Notes under the pieces: model-generated | The model's input: the letters and a program-made list of their open reading frames with translations, nothing else | The model's database searches: none | What the model was told of the DNA's origin: nothing | Position numbers and translations under genes: made by a program | From: Neurospora intermedia | Taxonomy: Eukaryota > Ascomycota > Sordariomycetes > Sordariales > Sordariaceae | Direction: 5' to 3' | NCBI GenBank assembly: GCA_037102815.1 | Contig: BTPP01000006.1 | Coordinates: forward strand, 3,378,235-3,442,234 | DNA length: 64,000 nucleotides | Part shown: piece after piece, positions 1 to 11,881 of the stretch | Layout: each line of letters opens with the position of its first letter | How positions within the stretch are numbered: the first letter of the stretch is position 1

Positions 1-449
1 TCGCGGCCCGAGACTAGTCGGCCGACAAAGATTGCACTGGGCCACAATTCGAAGAATGCCGCGGCCCGAGACACTAGTTTCAGGCTTCTTATGCGGCTGC
101 ACTTCAACTTTATCCATCGAATGCCATGAACCCTCGATGGACCCTTTTCTTCGCTATTGATGTCACGATGTTACCAGGTAGACCAGACAGTGCGGAGGCT
201 ATACGACCCTGGTGGTGATTATTCAATCCTGGGTCGTCGGATTATCTCGAAGCTTGGACTCGTGCATGCCATGTGGGTTTTTGATGTTTACGGACGACCT
301 GTCTTTGTTTGCGAGGGGCACCCTACCTATATCTAGTACTGTCCTCAGCCAGGATCTCTGCCTTCGAGATCAAGTGCCTCCAGTCTCCACTTCCCTGTCA
401 TCGTCTTTAACAACTGCGGAGACCGGTTCCATCCTGAACCACCGTCAAC
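1..449. other. Upstream region of the methyltransferase gene
   Basis: No convincing gene is seen. The segment GCGGCCCGAGAC occurs twice (near 3 and 61), each time followed closely by ACTAGT, so there is a short imperfect direct repeat at the window edge. The rest probably holds the promoter and 5' leader of the gene starting at 450. A small open frame covering 212-496 overlaps that start in another frame and has no protein-like features. Confidence 0.4.
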
Positions 450-1806
450 ATGCCTCTCCCATCAAAGTCAAGCGACCTGGTCCTCGTCGGTCATAACCCG
501 ATTAAGGACTCTGATGGTCAACTCACAGCCGACTCCGTTCGCCGACTCAGCACCATCTCGACAGACTCAGACTATGAACTCATCCACTTTGGCGAACCTC
601 CTGACTTCTCCCAAGCAGAGGTAGACGATGACGCCTCCGAACATGACAATGCCTCCACAGTATCAGACAACTCCCACATCTCTCTGACTCCCGCCTTCTA
701 CCACCATCACATCTCCCCTTACGGCCGCCGCTACCACGGTTTCCAGTCGTCCTGCAGCTACATCCTTCCCAACGACCCTCCCGAACAGGATCGGGAAGAC
801 CTTTTGCACCTCTTGTCATTGGATCTCATCTACGGCCGCCACTTCCTGTCCCCCATTGGCGACAACCTCAACAAGATTCTGGATCTTGGCTGCGGAACAG
901 GCAAATGGACAGTGGAGATTGCCGACAAGTTCCCGTTCGCAAAGGTGGTGGGGGTGGATTTGAGCCCAATTCAACCGGTCCTGAGTCCGGAGAATGTGGA
1001 GTGGTGGGTTGATGATATTGAGGATGAAGAGGAAAACTTTTTCGAGACAGAGAGGAATGATTACGATCTTGTACATGCCAGATATCTACTTTCCATGGTA
1101 GTCGATCCTGCGGGACTGATAGGGAAATGCTTCGAGTGAGTTTTTTCTTCCTTTCCATCCCAAAGAGAAGCCAGGGCTTCAATCCTCTTGCTTGTGTGGA
1201 ACAAAGAGAGCGAGGCTAACACGAGGCCAAAAAGTCACTTAAACCCAGGCGGCTGGATTGAAACGCAGGACCTCCACCCTCGGATCATGTCTGACGATAA
1301 TTCCATTCCCGCAAAAGACACGTATCCGCCCGCACAGTTTATGGACTTGGCACACATAGCTTGGGCTCAAGCAGGCGTCGATTGCCGCATCACTCCCCAG
1401 ATAGGAGAGATGATGAAGGGAGCCGGCTTTGTCAACGTGACTTGTAGACAGTTTAGGGTGCCGCTGGGCCCATGGCCTAGGGACGAGTAAGGGCCCCCTT
1501 TCAATTCCATCCCCAGCCCCCCAAAGCGCACAGAGTTTTGGAAAAAGAAGACGAGTTGAAGCTGACAGAATACGTGGTAGGAGGATGAAGAATCTTGGAA
1601 ACTTGCTAAGGGCAGCAACGGAAGGGTTGGTACCCGCTATCATGGCAACCTCATCGATGAGGAAGTGTTTTGTCGAAGAGGAAGTGAAAGAACTACAAGA
1701 GGGTTGCAAGAAGGCGATGGGTGATACCAAGATTCACGGGTATATGTGGATGTACTTCTGGTATGGGCAGAAACCACTGGTCGAGGAAGAAATCGTGCCG
1801 GTGTGA
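450..1806 (+). CDS. LaeA-like SAM-dependent methyltransferase
   Basis: Predicted 387-residue protein from three exons: 450-1135, 1235-1486 and 1581-1806. Introns have GTGAGT and GTAAGG donors, and the joins keep phase. Residues 1-100 are polar and low in complexity. A class I methyltransferase fold follows, with the SAM-binding loop LDLGCGTG at 144-151, an acidic residue after the next strand (VVGVDLSP) and a VDDIED acidic segment. The splice at 1135/1235 creates the block FDHLNPGGWIETQD, typical of fungal TAM/LaeA-type methyltransferases. The later FRVPLGPWPRDE and the C-terminal GYMWMYFWYGQKP also fit that family. Members are often tied to secondary metabolism or development, but most have no known substrate and no synthase gene lies nearby. 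The family call is firm; the function is inferred only. Confidence 0.88.
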
Positions 1807-1877
1807 ACAACGAATACATGGTGGAAAAATGAAGGCCAAAAAGAGAGGATAATGAATGAGAAAACATCAAAAAGAAT

Positions 1878-1949
1878 CGATCCACCCAGGGGTCGAACCT
1901 GGAACCTCCTGATTCGTAGTCAGACGCTCTGCCATTGAGCCAGCGGACC
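1878..1949 (-). tRNA. tRNA-Arg (anticodon ACG)
   Basis: The minus strand folds as a 72-nt tRNA without intron. The acceptor stem GGTCCGC pairs with GTGGATC (with G-T wobbles), followed by discriminator G. The D arm reads GGCTCAATGGCAGAGC. The anticodon stem-loop TCTGA-CTACGAA-TCAGG places ACG at the anticodon, which decodes CGN arginine codons after A34 to inosine editing. The T arm is CCAGG-TTCGACC-CCTGG. All four helices are visible. It lies 71 bp beyond the methyltransferase stop codon, in the opposite orientation. Confidence 0.95.
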
Positions 1950-3252
1950 TTGCTGTCTATTGTGTCAAAACCAAGCTACTATGACGGGCAAATGTGCAGC
2001 CGCTGTGAAAAAGTTTCCCATGTCACTCATCGGATGGTTTTCGGCCGAACTTTGTGGGCACGTGGCGGGGTTAAACAGGGGTTGTAACTCCGCGAGATGC
2101 ACGACCCCACCTTGAGATCTCGACCCCGCATCGGGATCTTCCATTGCCAGCCTCAGTCGGATTCGCAACGACGGCCACAGACGGAAGAAAGTAACCTCAA
2201 CGAATGAGTGAAGCGTTTGGACAACATCAGGTCGGTATCACCCGCCGCCGTTAGCAAGTGAACCGAGCAGACCTTCACGTAACATAATTGAACGTACACT
2301 GCACATACAGTGGCCATGTGCCCCAGACATAAGCGAACGAAGATGAACCCGACAACGTCATTGGAAACACAAGATACCTGTACATCTTGAACATATGGCT
2401 GGAGCTGTTGAAACGTAAAGTCTCGCCGCAAACTGGCGAGCATGCACATTCCCGTCGGATATCGTCTTTGTCGTATTATCTACATGTAACCCCAGATCTA
2501 CGCGGACTGGGCGGCGGCTCGCACAATGACAAGTACCTACCTACCTCTACCTAGAGGTACCATCGGTGTAACTGAAAACCAACCGACCACTGCGTGGATA
2601 TCATGTTCCAGCTCAAATATTGCCACGCTCCCGGAATACCGTCCAACGACGTTCCAGTCCTGACATCATCCGTTGGTCGTTCGAAAGGGTTTTGATACTG
2701 GGTATAGTCATGTGCATGGGAGCTCCAGTCCTCAAACCGAACGAATTTCAGGGTTTACTTGAAAACTCGGGCAAGTTGTATGGGCATCGAAATGGCTCAC
2801 AACTTGACAAGCCGACAACCTGACAAACCGACGGTGAATGGTGAGGAACCCAGACGTTCCAGGATGCAATGTCTCGAGAGTGTCGACGGTGCCTTGGCGT
2901 ACCTTGGGTCAACCAATGAATGGACAACATAATCGATGGACGCCGATCCTAGACCTCGCCAGCTTGGAATCCGGGGGAGTATATCCGGCCAAGAGTTGTT
3001 CAGGGGCTCCAGTCATGATCAGCCCTTCCCCATAATCCCATCAAAACCTCCGCACCGCCTCCTCATTTTCGGGCGACCGGTTGATCCCGCGACCCCTCAC
3101 GGAGACATGCATACCTCTACTGTAAGGTAGAGGTAGAGGTATATTATAGACAACGGGACCTCCCTTCTCAAACCAATGCAACCATCTCACTCCCCCCAAG
3201 TATCACAGCGTGACAACATACCGCACGACAATCCCAAAAGGAACTCACCAAC
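1950..3252. other. Intergenic region with TACCT-rich motifs
   Basis: No convincing gene is seen in 1.3 kb. Open frames here are short and lack splice-consistent extension. Two clusters of the TACCT/AGGTA motif stand out, at 2534-2560 (TACCTACCTACC followed by CTCTACCTAGAGG) and at 3113-3142 (ACCTCTAC, a short gap, then AGGTAGAGGTAGAGGT). The second lies 110-140 bp upstream of the hydrolase start at 3253 and can form an imperfect palindrome, so it may be promoter sequence. Confidence 0.5.
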
Positions 3253-4455
3253 ATGGCTCCCACTCCAGATCTAAACGTTCCTCCTTCCCCCTCCACCGTC
3301 TCGGTGTCCATCATCAACTCAACCGGCACACTCCATGGCGTGCCCGCCAGATCCTTCTTCTCTCCTCCCCAACATGGACATGACTGGCTCGCAGCCCCCA
3401 TGTTCGCCTTCCTCATCCAGCACCCTGTCACCGGCCGCTCTCTCCTCTTCGACCTCGGCATGCGCAAAGACATTGAAAATATGCCTCCCAAGTTGCTTCA
3501 CCACTTTGGCGAAATCGGGTGGACGTTGTCAGCCGAGAAGAACGTTGCCGATATATTGAAAGAAAACAAGTTTGACCTTTCGAAAGTGGAAGCGGTGGTT
3601 TGGTCCCATTACCATTTCGACCACATCGGCGATATCACCACCATCGGACCGCAGGCGGCCTTGATCGTCGGACCGGGGTTTAAGAAGGGGTTAATGCCGG
3701 GGTACCCTACTAACCCGGACTCGCCGATCCTTGAAGCGGATTACAAGGACCGGGAGTTGATCGAAGTGGACTTTACCTCGGCCGCTTCAGACGGCAAAAG
3801 CTGGAAGCGCCTGCAAATCGGCCGCTTCCCAGCAGTCGACTATTTCGGTGACGGCTCTTTTTACCTCCTCGATGCCCCCGGCCACGCCATCGGACACATG
3901 TGCGGCCTCGCACGGGTGACCTCCCAACAAACAGATGGATACGACAGCTTCATCTGCCTAGGCGGCGACGCCGTCCACCATGTTGGCGAGATCCGACCCT
4001 CAAAATTCAAGCCTTTGCCCGAGCAAGTCTCTCCCAACCCTTTCCTTCCTCTCTCGGCCGGTTGCGACAGCAAATGCCCCGGCGCGGCGCTCCAGAAGCT
4101 GCTGCCCAACCCAGAGCTACCGACCAAGAGCTTTTACGAATCCGCGAGGGGAGAGGCCTGGCATCATGATGTGGAGCAGACAATCGATACGGCGGGCAAG
4201 CTGCAGGAGCCTGACGCGCTGGATAACGTGTTTGTGGCAATTGCACATGATGACTCGCTGTTGGATGTGGTTGATTTTTACCCGGCAACGATGAATGACT
4301 TTGTGAAAAAGGGGTGGGTACAAAAGGGACATTGGAGGTTCCTCCGGGATTTTAGGGATCGTTTGACGAACAAGGAGAGGGGCGGTGTTGAGACGGTGGA
4401 GTGGCCGCATAATAGGACCTGGGGACGTGTTGAAAAGGTTGAGAAGTCGGCTTAA
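3253..4455 (+). CDS. Metallo-beta-lactamase-fold hydrolase, lactonase-like
   Basis: Intronless 400-residue protein. The zinc-binding signature H-x-H-x-D-H is at 119-124 (SHYHFDHIGD), preceded by the LLFDLG strand typical of this fold. Downstream histidine and aspartate ligands are supplied by the DAPGHAIGHMCGL and LGGDAVHH segments. The architecture matches the N-acyl-homoserine-lactonase-like branch common in ascomycetes, whose members hydrolyse lactones or esters, although most fungal ones have unknown substrates. There is no obvious signal peptide or membrane segment, so a cytosolic enzyme is likely. The ATG is preceded by CACCAAC, a favourable context. The fold is near certain; the substrate is unknown. 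Confidence 0.88.
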   Translation: MAPTPDLNVPPSPSTVSVSIINSTGTLHGVPARSFFSPPQHGHDWLAAPMFAFLIQHPVTGRSLLFDLGMRKDIENMPPKLLHHFGEIGWTLSAEKNVADILKENKFDLSKVEAVVWSHYHFDHIGDITTIGPQAALIVGPGFKKGLMPGYPTNPDSPILEADYKDRELIEVDFTSAASDGKSWKRLQIGRFPAVDYFGDGSFYLLDAPGHAIGHMCGLARVTSQQTDGYDSFICLGGDAVHHVGEIRPSKFKPLPEQVSPNPFLPLSAGCDSKCPGAALQKLLPNPELPTKSFYESARGEAWHHDVEQTIDTAGKLQEPDALDNVFVAIAHDDSLLDVVDFYPATMNDFVKKGWVQKGHWRFLRDFRDRLTNKERGGVETVEWPHNRTWGRVEKVEKSA

Positions 4456-4765
4456 ATACCTATTGTCTTAATAGTTTTGTGCGCAATACCCGAGGATAGA
4501 TAGATGTCAGTGGCCTGAACACGCCTTTTCGCTCCTTTGTTCCAGAAGAAGTGCATTCACACATCAAAATCATGCTCAACGACATGTCAACTGAGATTTC
4601 CTCTCATCCTCAGACAAGAAAGACGCATAGATGTAGGTATCAAACTCACAATTTTACCGATAGAACGACTTTAGTCGTCTCCGAGCCGGAAGAAGCACAA
4701 TCTCTCATTCCTATACCACCCAGTACCGGACTGTGTACGTGCGCACGCCTACCCTTGGAGGTACC
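4456..4765. other. Convergent intergenic gap
   Basis: The hydrolase and the GH16 gene converge here across about 310 bp. No gene or strong structure is seen; it presumably holds both 3' untranslated regions and polyadenylation signals. Confidence 0.5.
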
Positions 4766-6308
4766 CTACAGACATTGCGAATAATAATCATTCTGATACC
4801 GACACGCACTCCCGCTGGCGCAAGTCTTGCACCCATTCCAGTTCTTTCCGTTGCACTGGCCATATTTGGCGGTTGTGCAGCTGTTTGGAGGGTTGGCGGG
4901 CGGGTTACCACCTATTCACCTGTTAACATCCAGACTAGAACAAGTACCGCTTCTGCATAGCAAAAAGCAACGGGGACATGATAACGGGCAGAGAGAGAAG
5001 ATGCGGAATGGGTTGAAGTAGATGAGGAAATAGCGGATGAGGAGGACGGGGCAGAGGCTGAGTAGAGTAAGCTGTGTGATGAGATTGAGGATAGAGAGAG
5101 GAAGGGCTAGCTATGGGAATGATGACGGGGTGAAATGGAAGTGCAAGAGGATACGGCTGTGTTGGGAGCTGAGTGAGACAGGGTGAAAACTCACCGTTTG
5201 GATTGCTGATAAGCACCGGAGTGCCCAATTGAGTCGTTTCGTCGATACTGCAAATATTGGCACAGCCCTTTTTGTCTCCCCACGGTCCAGTCACAGGCCC
5301 AGACGCCTCTGTGCTGTTATAAACCATCTCAATCCACTGCACCTGCATCTCCGCCTTCCCGCCCTGCCCCATGATACCTGACCAGCTGCCACCATCGCTC
5401 CAGACATTGAACATCACCTGGCTCGGGTCCCTTGGTGCCTGGAAGTTGATCTTGCTAGCCTCCACACCGTTCACGAACCAAGTTGACTGCCCAGGCGTCC
5501 AATCCATTCTATAAAATGTCCAGTCGCTCCACTTCTTTCCACTTGGCATGGACGCGTTCCTCGTCGCCTCTTTGATGTCACTAGTGCTGTTCCAAGCCGG
5601 CTGGTTGGTATACTGGACAAAATTAGGCGGATCCTGCGTGCGGATCTCCAGATCGGCTTCCTGAACCAGCGCCAATTGCTGAGGTTGAGGAGGAGGCCGG
5701 TAGGTGAACATGGCGGTTACTGCGCCCGGAGAACCGCGGGTACGGGCGAGCATGCGCAGGGAGAGAAATTGGTAGGAGGTGAGCTTGGATTCGAACTCGG
5801 CAGAACTTTGAAAGCCAGAGCTTGAGTTGGAACCATAGGGCGGGGAAGGGCCGTCTATAGAGTGTCGAACTGTTCGCATCACCAAGTATGTTTGCCCATT
5901 GGAGTTCCTATCAGAAGAGCGCTCGATGTAGATGTTGTTGAACGAGTTGACCATTGGCACTGTGGCGTCGTTGACGTCGGTGTTGTTGAGGCGCATTAAT
6001 TCGGTGTTGTTCCAGGTCTGGATGCCCCAGTTGTCTTTCCATTGGTTCGAGTCGAAGTAAGAAGATGTCGGAGGAGCGGCCGCATTTCCCTCAAATGTCG
6101 AAATTGGGTTTGGCGGTGTGTTCGCGTATTGTTGGAGGTTGCGAAAGTCAAAGAATTTGTGTTGGCGAAAGTAGTTTGTGGAGGTGGCGTTGGTTTTGTA
6201 GCAGTGGCAGTTGGCGTCGGTGGTTAAGGGATAAGCTGCGAATGTGAGGTTGATGAGATAGCCAGTCGTGACTAAAAGGCCCCAAGGCCATGTACTCATG
6301 GTCACCAT
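4766..6308 (-). CDS. Secreted GH16 beta-glucanase with CBM1
   Basis: Predicted 419 residues from two exons: 6308-5195 and 4911-4766. The 283-bp intron has a GTGAGT donor and ATAG acceptor and joins in phase (SNPNG then GNPPANPP). The N-terminus has a hydrophobic stretch ([19 protein letters not shown]) read as a signal peptide. The GH16 catalytic motif E-x-D-x-E is at 217-221 (EADLE), followed by the family segments [17 protein letters not shown] and [11 protein letters not shown]. The second exon codes for a short Pro/Asn linker and a fungal cellulose-binding CBM1 module ([16 protein letters not shown] to YYSQCL). Likely role: extracellular beta-1,3(4)-glucan hydrolysis targeted to cell-wall polymer. 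Starts at 6308 or 6299 are both possible; the first has the better context. A longer upstream frame lacks a signal peptide. Confidence 0.87.
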
Positions 6309-7232
6309 GGCTGGATCGGGTGATATGAGGAAGAAGAGGCTTGGCAGTGCAGTGTTTGGACTTCCCACGTTGGTGATGACGGGGGATGCGAGAGAGAGAA
6401 ATATTTGGAGACGGACCGGGGCCTCAACTTTGCAAACAGGGTCATGAGTTACCACACTGGCGGCCATGTATACTTGCTGTTCCCGATTCCTGGATAATTT
6501 GGGTCAACATCTGAACAAAGCAGTCAAAGGAAGCATTCGCCCACCTTGTTGGTTGGTTGCTTGGACGGAAGAGAGGGAACATGTGGTGGAGAAGCAAGGT
6601 AAAGGAAAAGTACAAGGCACGCAAGGGCAACGGGTCCAACAGATCCAACCTTTGGCAGTCGTTTTGCTGACACGGGCTGCTAGGACGGCAGACATGCTCA
6701 TTTGCTCGGGACTCGAAGAGCAGTTAGACAGTGGCGCATGTTTTGGTGTACATGCAATCGAATATAACCGTACAGGTTATATCGTCAGGCATATGGCTTG
6801 GGGTGCATAAGCGGCAGAATGAGAACCAGTCACAGGAATGAGGTTCGAGAGCAAGGAGCTTGCGCAATCGAAGGTCGATATATTGGGGTATCAAGTTTAT
6901 ATGGAACGCAACAAAGCCAATCTAAAATGGATCGTTACATTGGTGTGGTTGGTCCAGGCAGTCCTTGCCATCGGATAATAGCCGAAAAATAAAGAAGGAC
7001 GGCGAGGCAATGCCACGTTTGCCGAATGGGTTGATGCGGTGATGAGGTATCGACCCAGACCCCGATGCTGCTCGGTACAGACAATAAATTGTCTTCGTCT
7101 GGTGAGAAGTTGGATGATGGTAACCGATGTCCTTGCCGAATCATACGGCTCTTCCCTTCGGTATTCTGATTCCTGACAGGGTCATCTGACAAAGTCGAAA
7201 TGCAACTGGCTAAGATCGCAGCAACAGCATAC
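6309..7232. other. Intergenic region, GH16 promoter side
   Basis: About 920 bp without a convincing gene. It should hold the promoter of the GH16 gene and the 3' end of the F-box gene, both transcribed leftward. Several short frames overlap in all phases, but none shows motifs or splice extension. Confidence 0.45.
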
Positions 7233-9130
7233 TCAGAATAGATACTCATCCCATCGATCTTCATGGTACGCATAGAAAAGCTCGTCGAAGCTGTGTCCAT
7301 GGTCCTCTCCCAATTGTTCCATGAATGCCGCAAATGTAGGAGGCCTCCGTGCTTCGCGTTCCGGATCCTCTTCCTCGTCGCCGGAAAAGTAGTATTCGGA
7401 CGCTTCATCCTCTTCTTCCAGCTCAAGTTCGGTCTCTTCTTCAAACCCGCCATCGCCCATTTCGGGTAATATGTCCCCCCCGTCCTCGTCTTCAAAGTCA
7501 CCCTCGTCCAGGGGTTCAACATCATCTTCATCCTGATACGAAGGGAACAAGTCGAACGTCCGAAAGGTAATGCCTGCTCTCAAACAGCGCAGCCTTGTTT
7601 CCTCGACCTCTCTGCCGAAGCGCCTGTGAAACCTGCTTTTTGCAGGCCATGAGTGAATAGCCAACGATATGCTTGACAGCTTCGGTGACTGGGTAGCGCA
7701 GAGGCAGGCTACGCCGTGCAGTATCATGTCGAGGTTGGCAAGATAGCTTTGCTTCCAGTCTTTAGCGGTTCCCCACTCGCACACCAAGGTGAAGTCACGC
7801 AGTGATGACGGAAGTAGCTGACACAGCCTCTCACCGTCATCTTCCTCCAGGATCCCCAGGGTGCCGAAAACGCCGCGGTAGTCGAGAGTAAGGCTCTCAA
7901 GCCGTCTAAGATGTGGGATGCACTTGAGTCGGTGGTTCTCCGGTTTCCTCGGACGTTCCCTTCCGCGCGTAAGGTAATGGCCCTCTGACAAAGCAACCAA
8001 CTCGAGGCTGCGCAGCGAATCTGAAAGACCGGTTAGGGCAACGTCAAGGGTCTTCCCATCGGGCAAAAGATCCCTGTCATCGTCCGCAGTGCTCTCTTCG
8101 AAATGGACAAGTAGATCCTGTAGGTTGATACATGCCAGACATAGCGCAACCAGCCTCGGCTCATGGATGCGGCTGCCGTATAGACGAAGCTGTTGGATCT
8201 GGGGAAGCGGAGGGATTGTCATGTCTTGGTAGAAAAGATTCGACGCCGAGGAACAACATAGCTCGAGGGTCTTGAGATTCTTGAGATCAGGTAAGCAGGC
8301 AATGGTGTAGTGAGAGAGCAGCTGAGGGAAAGTCGCATCTCGACTAGGCTGTTCGTCTCTATGGCAGTAGATGCGCAGAGAAGACAGGTTGCGCATCTGA
8401 TGGAAGGGAAAGTAGCGCGCGACGAAGGTCTGTCGATGGTTGACGGGTTCGGGGGAGTTCATGTAGCTCAATATGGTGGCGCGGAAGGCTGGGAGTAATA
8501 CATCGTTGGCGGTGGGGTCTTGGAGTTCCTGGTTGGGTAAGGGGTGGTCGGGAAAAGCAAAGAGAAGATCTCTTAGGTTGGGGGCGTGCCACATGATGAT
8601 CATGAGGAGCTCCAAGCCGATGGAAGCGGGACTGGCGCCGGGTTGGCCCTGCCATCTCACTGGCGGCGGTCAGAAGGTGAACAAAGACCCAAGCACCGGG
8701 ATCCAGATATCCTACCTCCAGTTTGTCTTTCCCATTCTCGATGTATCCCCATGATCAGCTTGGTGCCAGTGATATTGGCCATACATGTGATGTGGCGAAT
8801 CCAAGGCTTGATTTCCGGATGCTTGATCATGCGCAGATACAGTGACACGAGCGCCCTTTCGTTGTAGATGAGGATATTCCGCCACAGAAGCGGTCTGGCG
8901 ACGGCGAGCATGCGATGGGAGGTCTGCGCGAAGGTAAGCAACTCACGGTGGGCGAGATGCCATGCCGCCCGCTGGTCCTTTGCTTCTTGACTGGCCCATG
9001 TTCCGACGTGACGAAGGGCGAAGCGGGTGGTCAATGGAGGTTGCGGGACGAGGGCTTCGGCTATGGGCTGTAGCAGTTCGTTCGGTAGGCGCTCGAGGGA
9101 GACGGTAGAGTTTTGCGCGGGCGCGGCCAT
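7233..9130 (-). CDS. F-box protein with acidic C-terminal tail
   Basis: Predicted 613 residues from two exons, 9130-8716 and 8659-7233. The 56-bp intron has a GTAGGA donor, a CTGACC branch point and a CCAG acceptor. Near the N-terminus, SLERLPNELLQPIAEALV is the first helix of an F-box, which binds Skp1 in SCF ubiquitin ligases. The middle holds leucine-rich, LRR-like segments (LKNLKTLELCCS, LRRLESLTLDYRG) suited to substrate binding. The last 110 residues are strongly acidic, with runs of Glu and Asp, followed by a conserved-looking end (HSFDELFYAYHEDRWDEYLF). The substrate is unknown. Fungal genomes hold many fast-evolving genes of this kind. Confidence 0.82.
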
Positions 9131-11881
9131 GGTCTTTCCGGGTCTCGTGTATCGAAGCCGGAAGCTGTCGAGGAAGGCGATACGACAAGTATTGTAGACG
9201 GAGTATCGCTCGATGGAGGATGGGATTAACGAGTAGTTCGGACCGCAGATCGGGATGTTGCGAAGGGGCAGAGGCAGCTAGCTAGAGGTTCCTAAGGTAG
9301 GTAGGTAGTGTTGAGCTTAACGACGGCAGAGAAGGAGACCGACGGGACGGAGTTGCAATGGCAGCAGCGGCGGCGGCGGCGCTAACAGGTGGAATTGGGG
9401 AGTTTCTCAATGATATGTGGAACCGGAGCCGCATCCTGTCAGTTCTTCAGCAGTGGTGTCTGATGTGCCATTCGAGTACGAGATTAGACTCGAAACTGAA
9501 CTGGAAGAGGGAGCAACGAACACCGGACTCGAGGTCGACAAAAGGCAGGAGGTACTGGAAGGGAAGTACTGATACACTTGTACCTTCCAGGTTCAGTTGT
9601 ACGCGGTCGTACGGACGGACCAGGAGGTCAACAAGACCCGGAAGGAGTCATCGGCAAGCCATCAACAACACCATGATCCATGCGACGCCGGGGTTCAGGT
9701 TGTCTCTGCAATCCGGGCGGGCGGGCAGCCGACGGGCGGAAAGAGCTGAGCGAGCGATCGATGCAATGTGGAGGGTTGGACGAGGAGCTTCCACTATGGC
9801 GGGATGCCCTGGACACGGGGCCGATGACCGATGTGGACACGCGGAAATGGATTACATAGGTTGCGACGGTCCAGTGGATCATCCGCGGGTCGATGCCCTG
9901 GTGAGGTGCTGACAGAGGGGTCGACTCCACTGCACCGAACGCGTTTCCTTCTGGTCAACAAGCTCCCTCTCGAATGGAAAAAGTTCAGGTTGTCGTCAAC
10001 TGTCTACGTAGGCCACACTGCAAGTCGTCGTCTTGTGTAAGACGGGCAGGCAGCATCGATGGCGAACCACCAATCGGCAAGTCGATTGACACGAATCCGA
10101 CCTCGCGTCCCAATGCAGAAGGACGACAGGTGCATTGGGTGGGTGCAGCCGGTTAGTGTGTTCCGATCTCGGTTCTCTCCCTGGAAAGAGTGACGAAATG
10201 GGAAGCTGCCCAACACTTTTTTTGGTCAGACGAACAACTGAACCAGGCACACCACACCACGCCCATGTCACATTGGATTGTTACCACTCTTGCTCCCAGG
10301 GAAAATGGTTTGCTTGTGGAAACGAATCAACGATAGTATCTCTACCTAGGCAAACGTCTTTGTCCGTTACGACTCAGGCCGGTGAGAGGGCCATTACGCC
10401 CTACGGACTACAAGCCAAGGCAAAAGAGTCATTCAGCGGCTGCGACAAAAGACGGCTGCAGTTTATTACGAAAAGTTTTCCTACAAACAGGGCTGTCGGA
10501 ATGTTGCCGACGTCGCTGGCTCGTGCTCAGGTTGGATATGGCCCGTGCACCCTTCCTCCCAGACGCCTGCGATGGCCATGTAACGACGACGACCTGTCAA
10601 ATAGTGGACGGGAATCAGGCGGATGCTACACCTAGCCAAGGACTTCCAACTTTGCACCTTCCAATTCCTGTTCATTGTACCTCTCTGGCTGGGTCGCCAG
10701 CGAGATTGAAACGAAGAAGCCACCTAGACAACAGATTGCAATTCGCTAGAGACTGGACAGAGTCACAGAGCACTGCAGCCGCCAGTGAGATCCAGGCAGC
10801 CATTCAGAGCCACCAGATCCGATCCGTGCAGTGCCGTGGCCATCAAGGTGTCCCGTTTTGTGTTTGGGTCCTTCCTTATGCGGCCTCCGGGGTGTTGCAT
10901 CCGCACCTGCCATCCTCCCACTGAGGCCACACCGAGTCTCGTTTCCAATTGAAAGCAGGCAACTTCAGTTCGTCAGACCACTTTAAACCACTCATTACTG
11001 CCTCTAGGTTCATTACTACCTCTAGGTAGAGGTACCTACCTATGCACTCTTGTTCTGGACTTGGCCATCTCCGACTTATGCAATCAAAGACTAACCTCAG
11101 CTTCTCAGCCTCTCACCTGCCATCTTGGGATGAACCACTGGCTCGCTCGGCCAACCGTGTTCCAATTTCACTCGAGGACTGACGACGCCGCCATGCTGAT
11201 CAAACAACAAATGGCCCCATGAAGTGCTCCCGTGCGGCCATGGTTGGCTACGGAACCCGGACGACAAACCTCTGATCAGTGCCGGCCATGACACCGGTCA
11301 AGTGGGGCATTGCATTAGTTTCCTCTCCGACTCCGACCCACGAAACTCCGATCCGCTGCCCCAGTCGAGTTGAGTACTGTACACCCAAACAAGTTTCATC
11401 GGCTCAGTCATCATGGCTGTATGATTGCGGCCAAGTTTTCACACTTAACATTATCGAGAACAGAGTTGACCAACAACAGGGTAACGTACCCTTCCCCAAG
11501 CATTACTAGGTCCAGTACAATTGAAGCAACCGTTAAAAAGAAAAGGCCCTGTCACACTCGCCACCACCCCTCCGGTATCAAGTCCTCCCCGTGGTTCAAC
11601 GCATGCCTTCGCTGACAATGTCGACTGGACATGATCAATCAAACACTTCTCAACAAAGAATGATCTTCCTCCAAATCGTTGCCCGAAATCTTCACTCTCT
11701 TTACCACCGGCTCCGTGTCGTAACCACTGTTTCAACGATCCACCCACATCGATCAACATCCCATCGCTACAGTCTCGAGCCTCACCCCGTTGCAGAAAAA
11801 GAAGCCAGACGTCGTTCGGCAGCACAACCTGTTTCGGCAGTAGCACGAAAGCCCGTTGCCCACGCCCAGGACGATCCGAAT
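9131..11881. other. Gene-poor stretch of about 2.75 kb
   Basis: No convincing gene is seen. A frame at 9358-9912 starts with a poly-alanine run (from GCAGCAGCGGCGGCGGCGGCG) but continues into Arg/Ser-rich sequence without family motifs. A TACCT-type cluster lies at 9294-9308 (AGGTAGGTAGGTAG), between the F-box start and that frame. A second cluster at 11001-11043 repeats CCTCTAGG, ACCTCTAGGTAGAGGT and ACCTACCT. Untranslated leaders, noncoding RNA or undetected small genes remain possible. Confidence 0.4.

Noticed and set aside
212-496. Small frame overlapping the start of the methyltransferase
   Set aside because: Different frame, no motif, and the overlapping gene has strong family evidence.
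450-6308. A secondary-metabolite gene cluster around the LaeA-like methyltransferase
   Set aside because: No polyketide synthase, peptide synthetase, terpene cyclase or P450 is seen in the window; the neighbours are a hydrolase and a glucanase.
9358-9912. A 184-codon plus-strand frame starting with a poly-alanine run
   Set aside because: After the alanine run it becomes Arg/Ser/Gly-rich with no motif, overlaps frames on the other strand and has no splice-consistent extension; the start looks like a GCG microsatellite.
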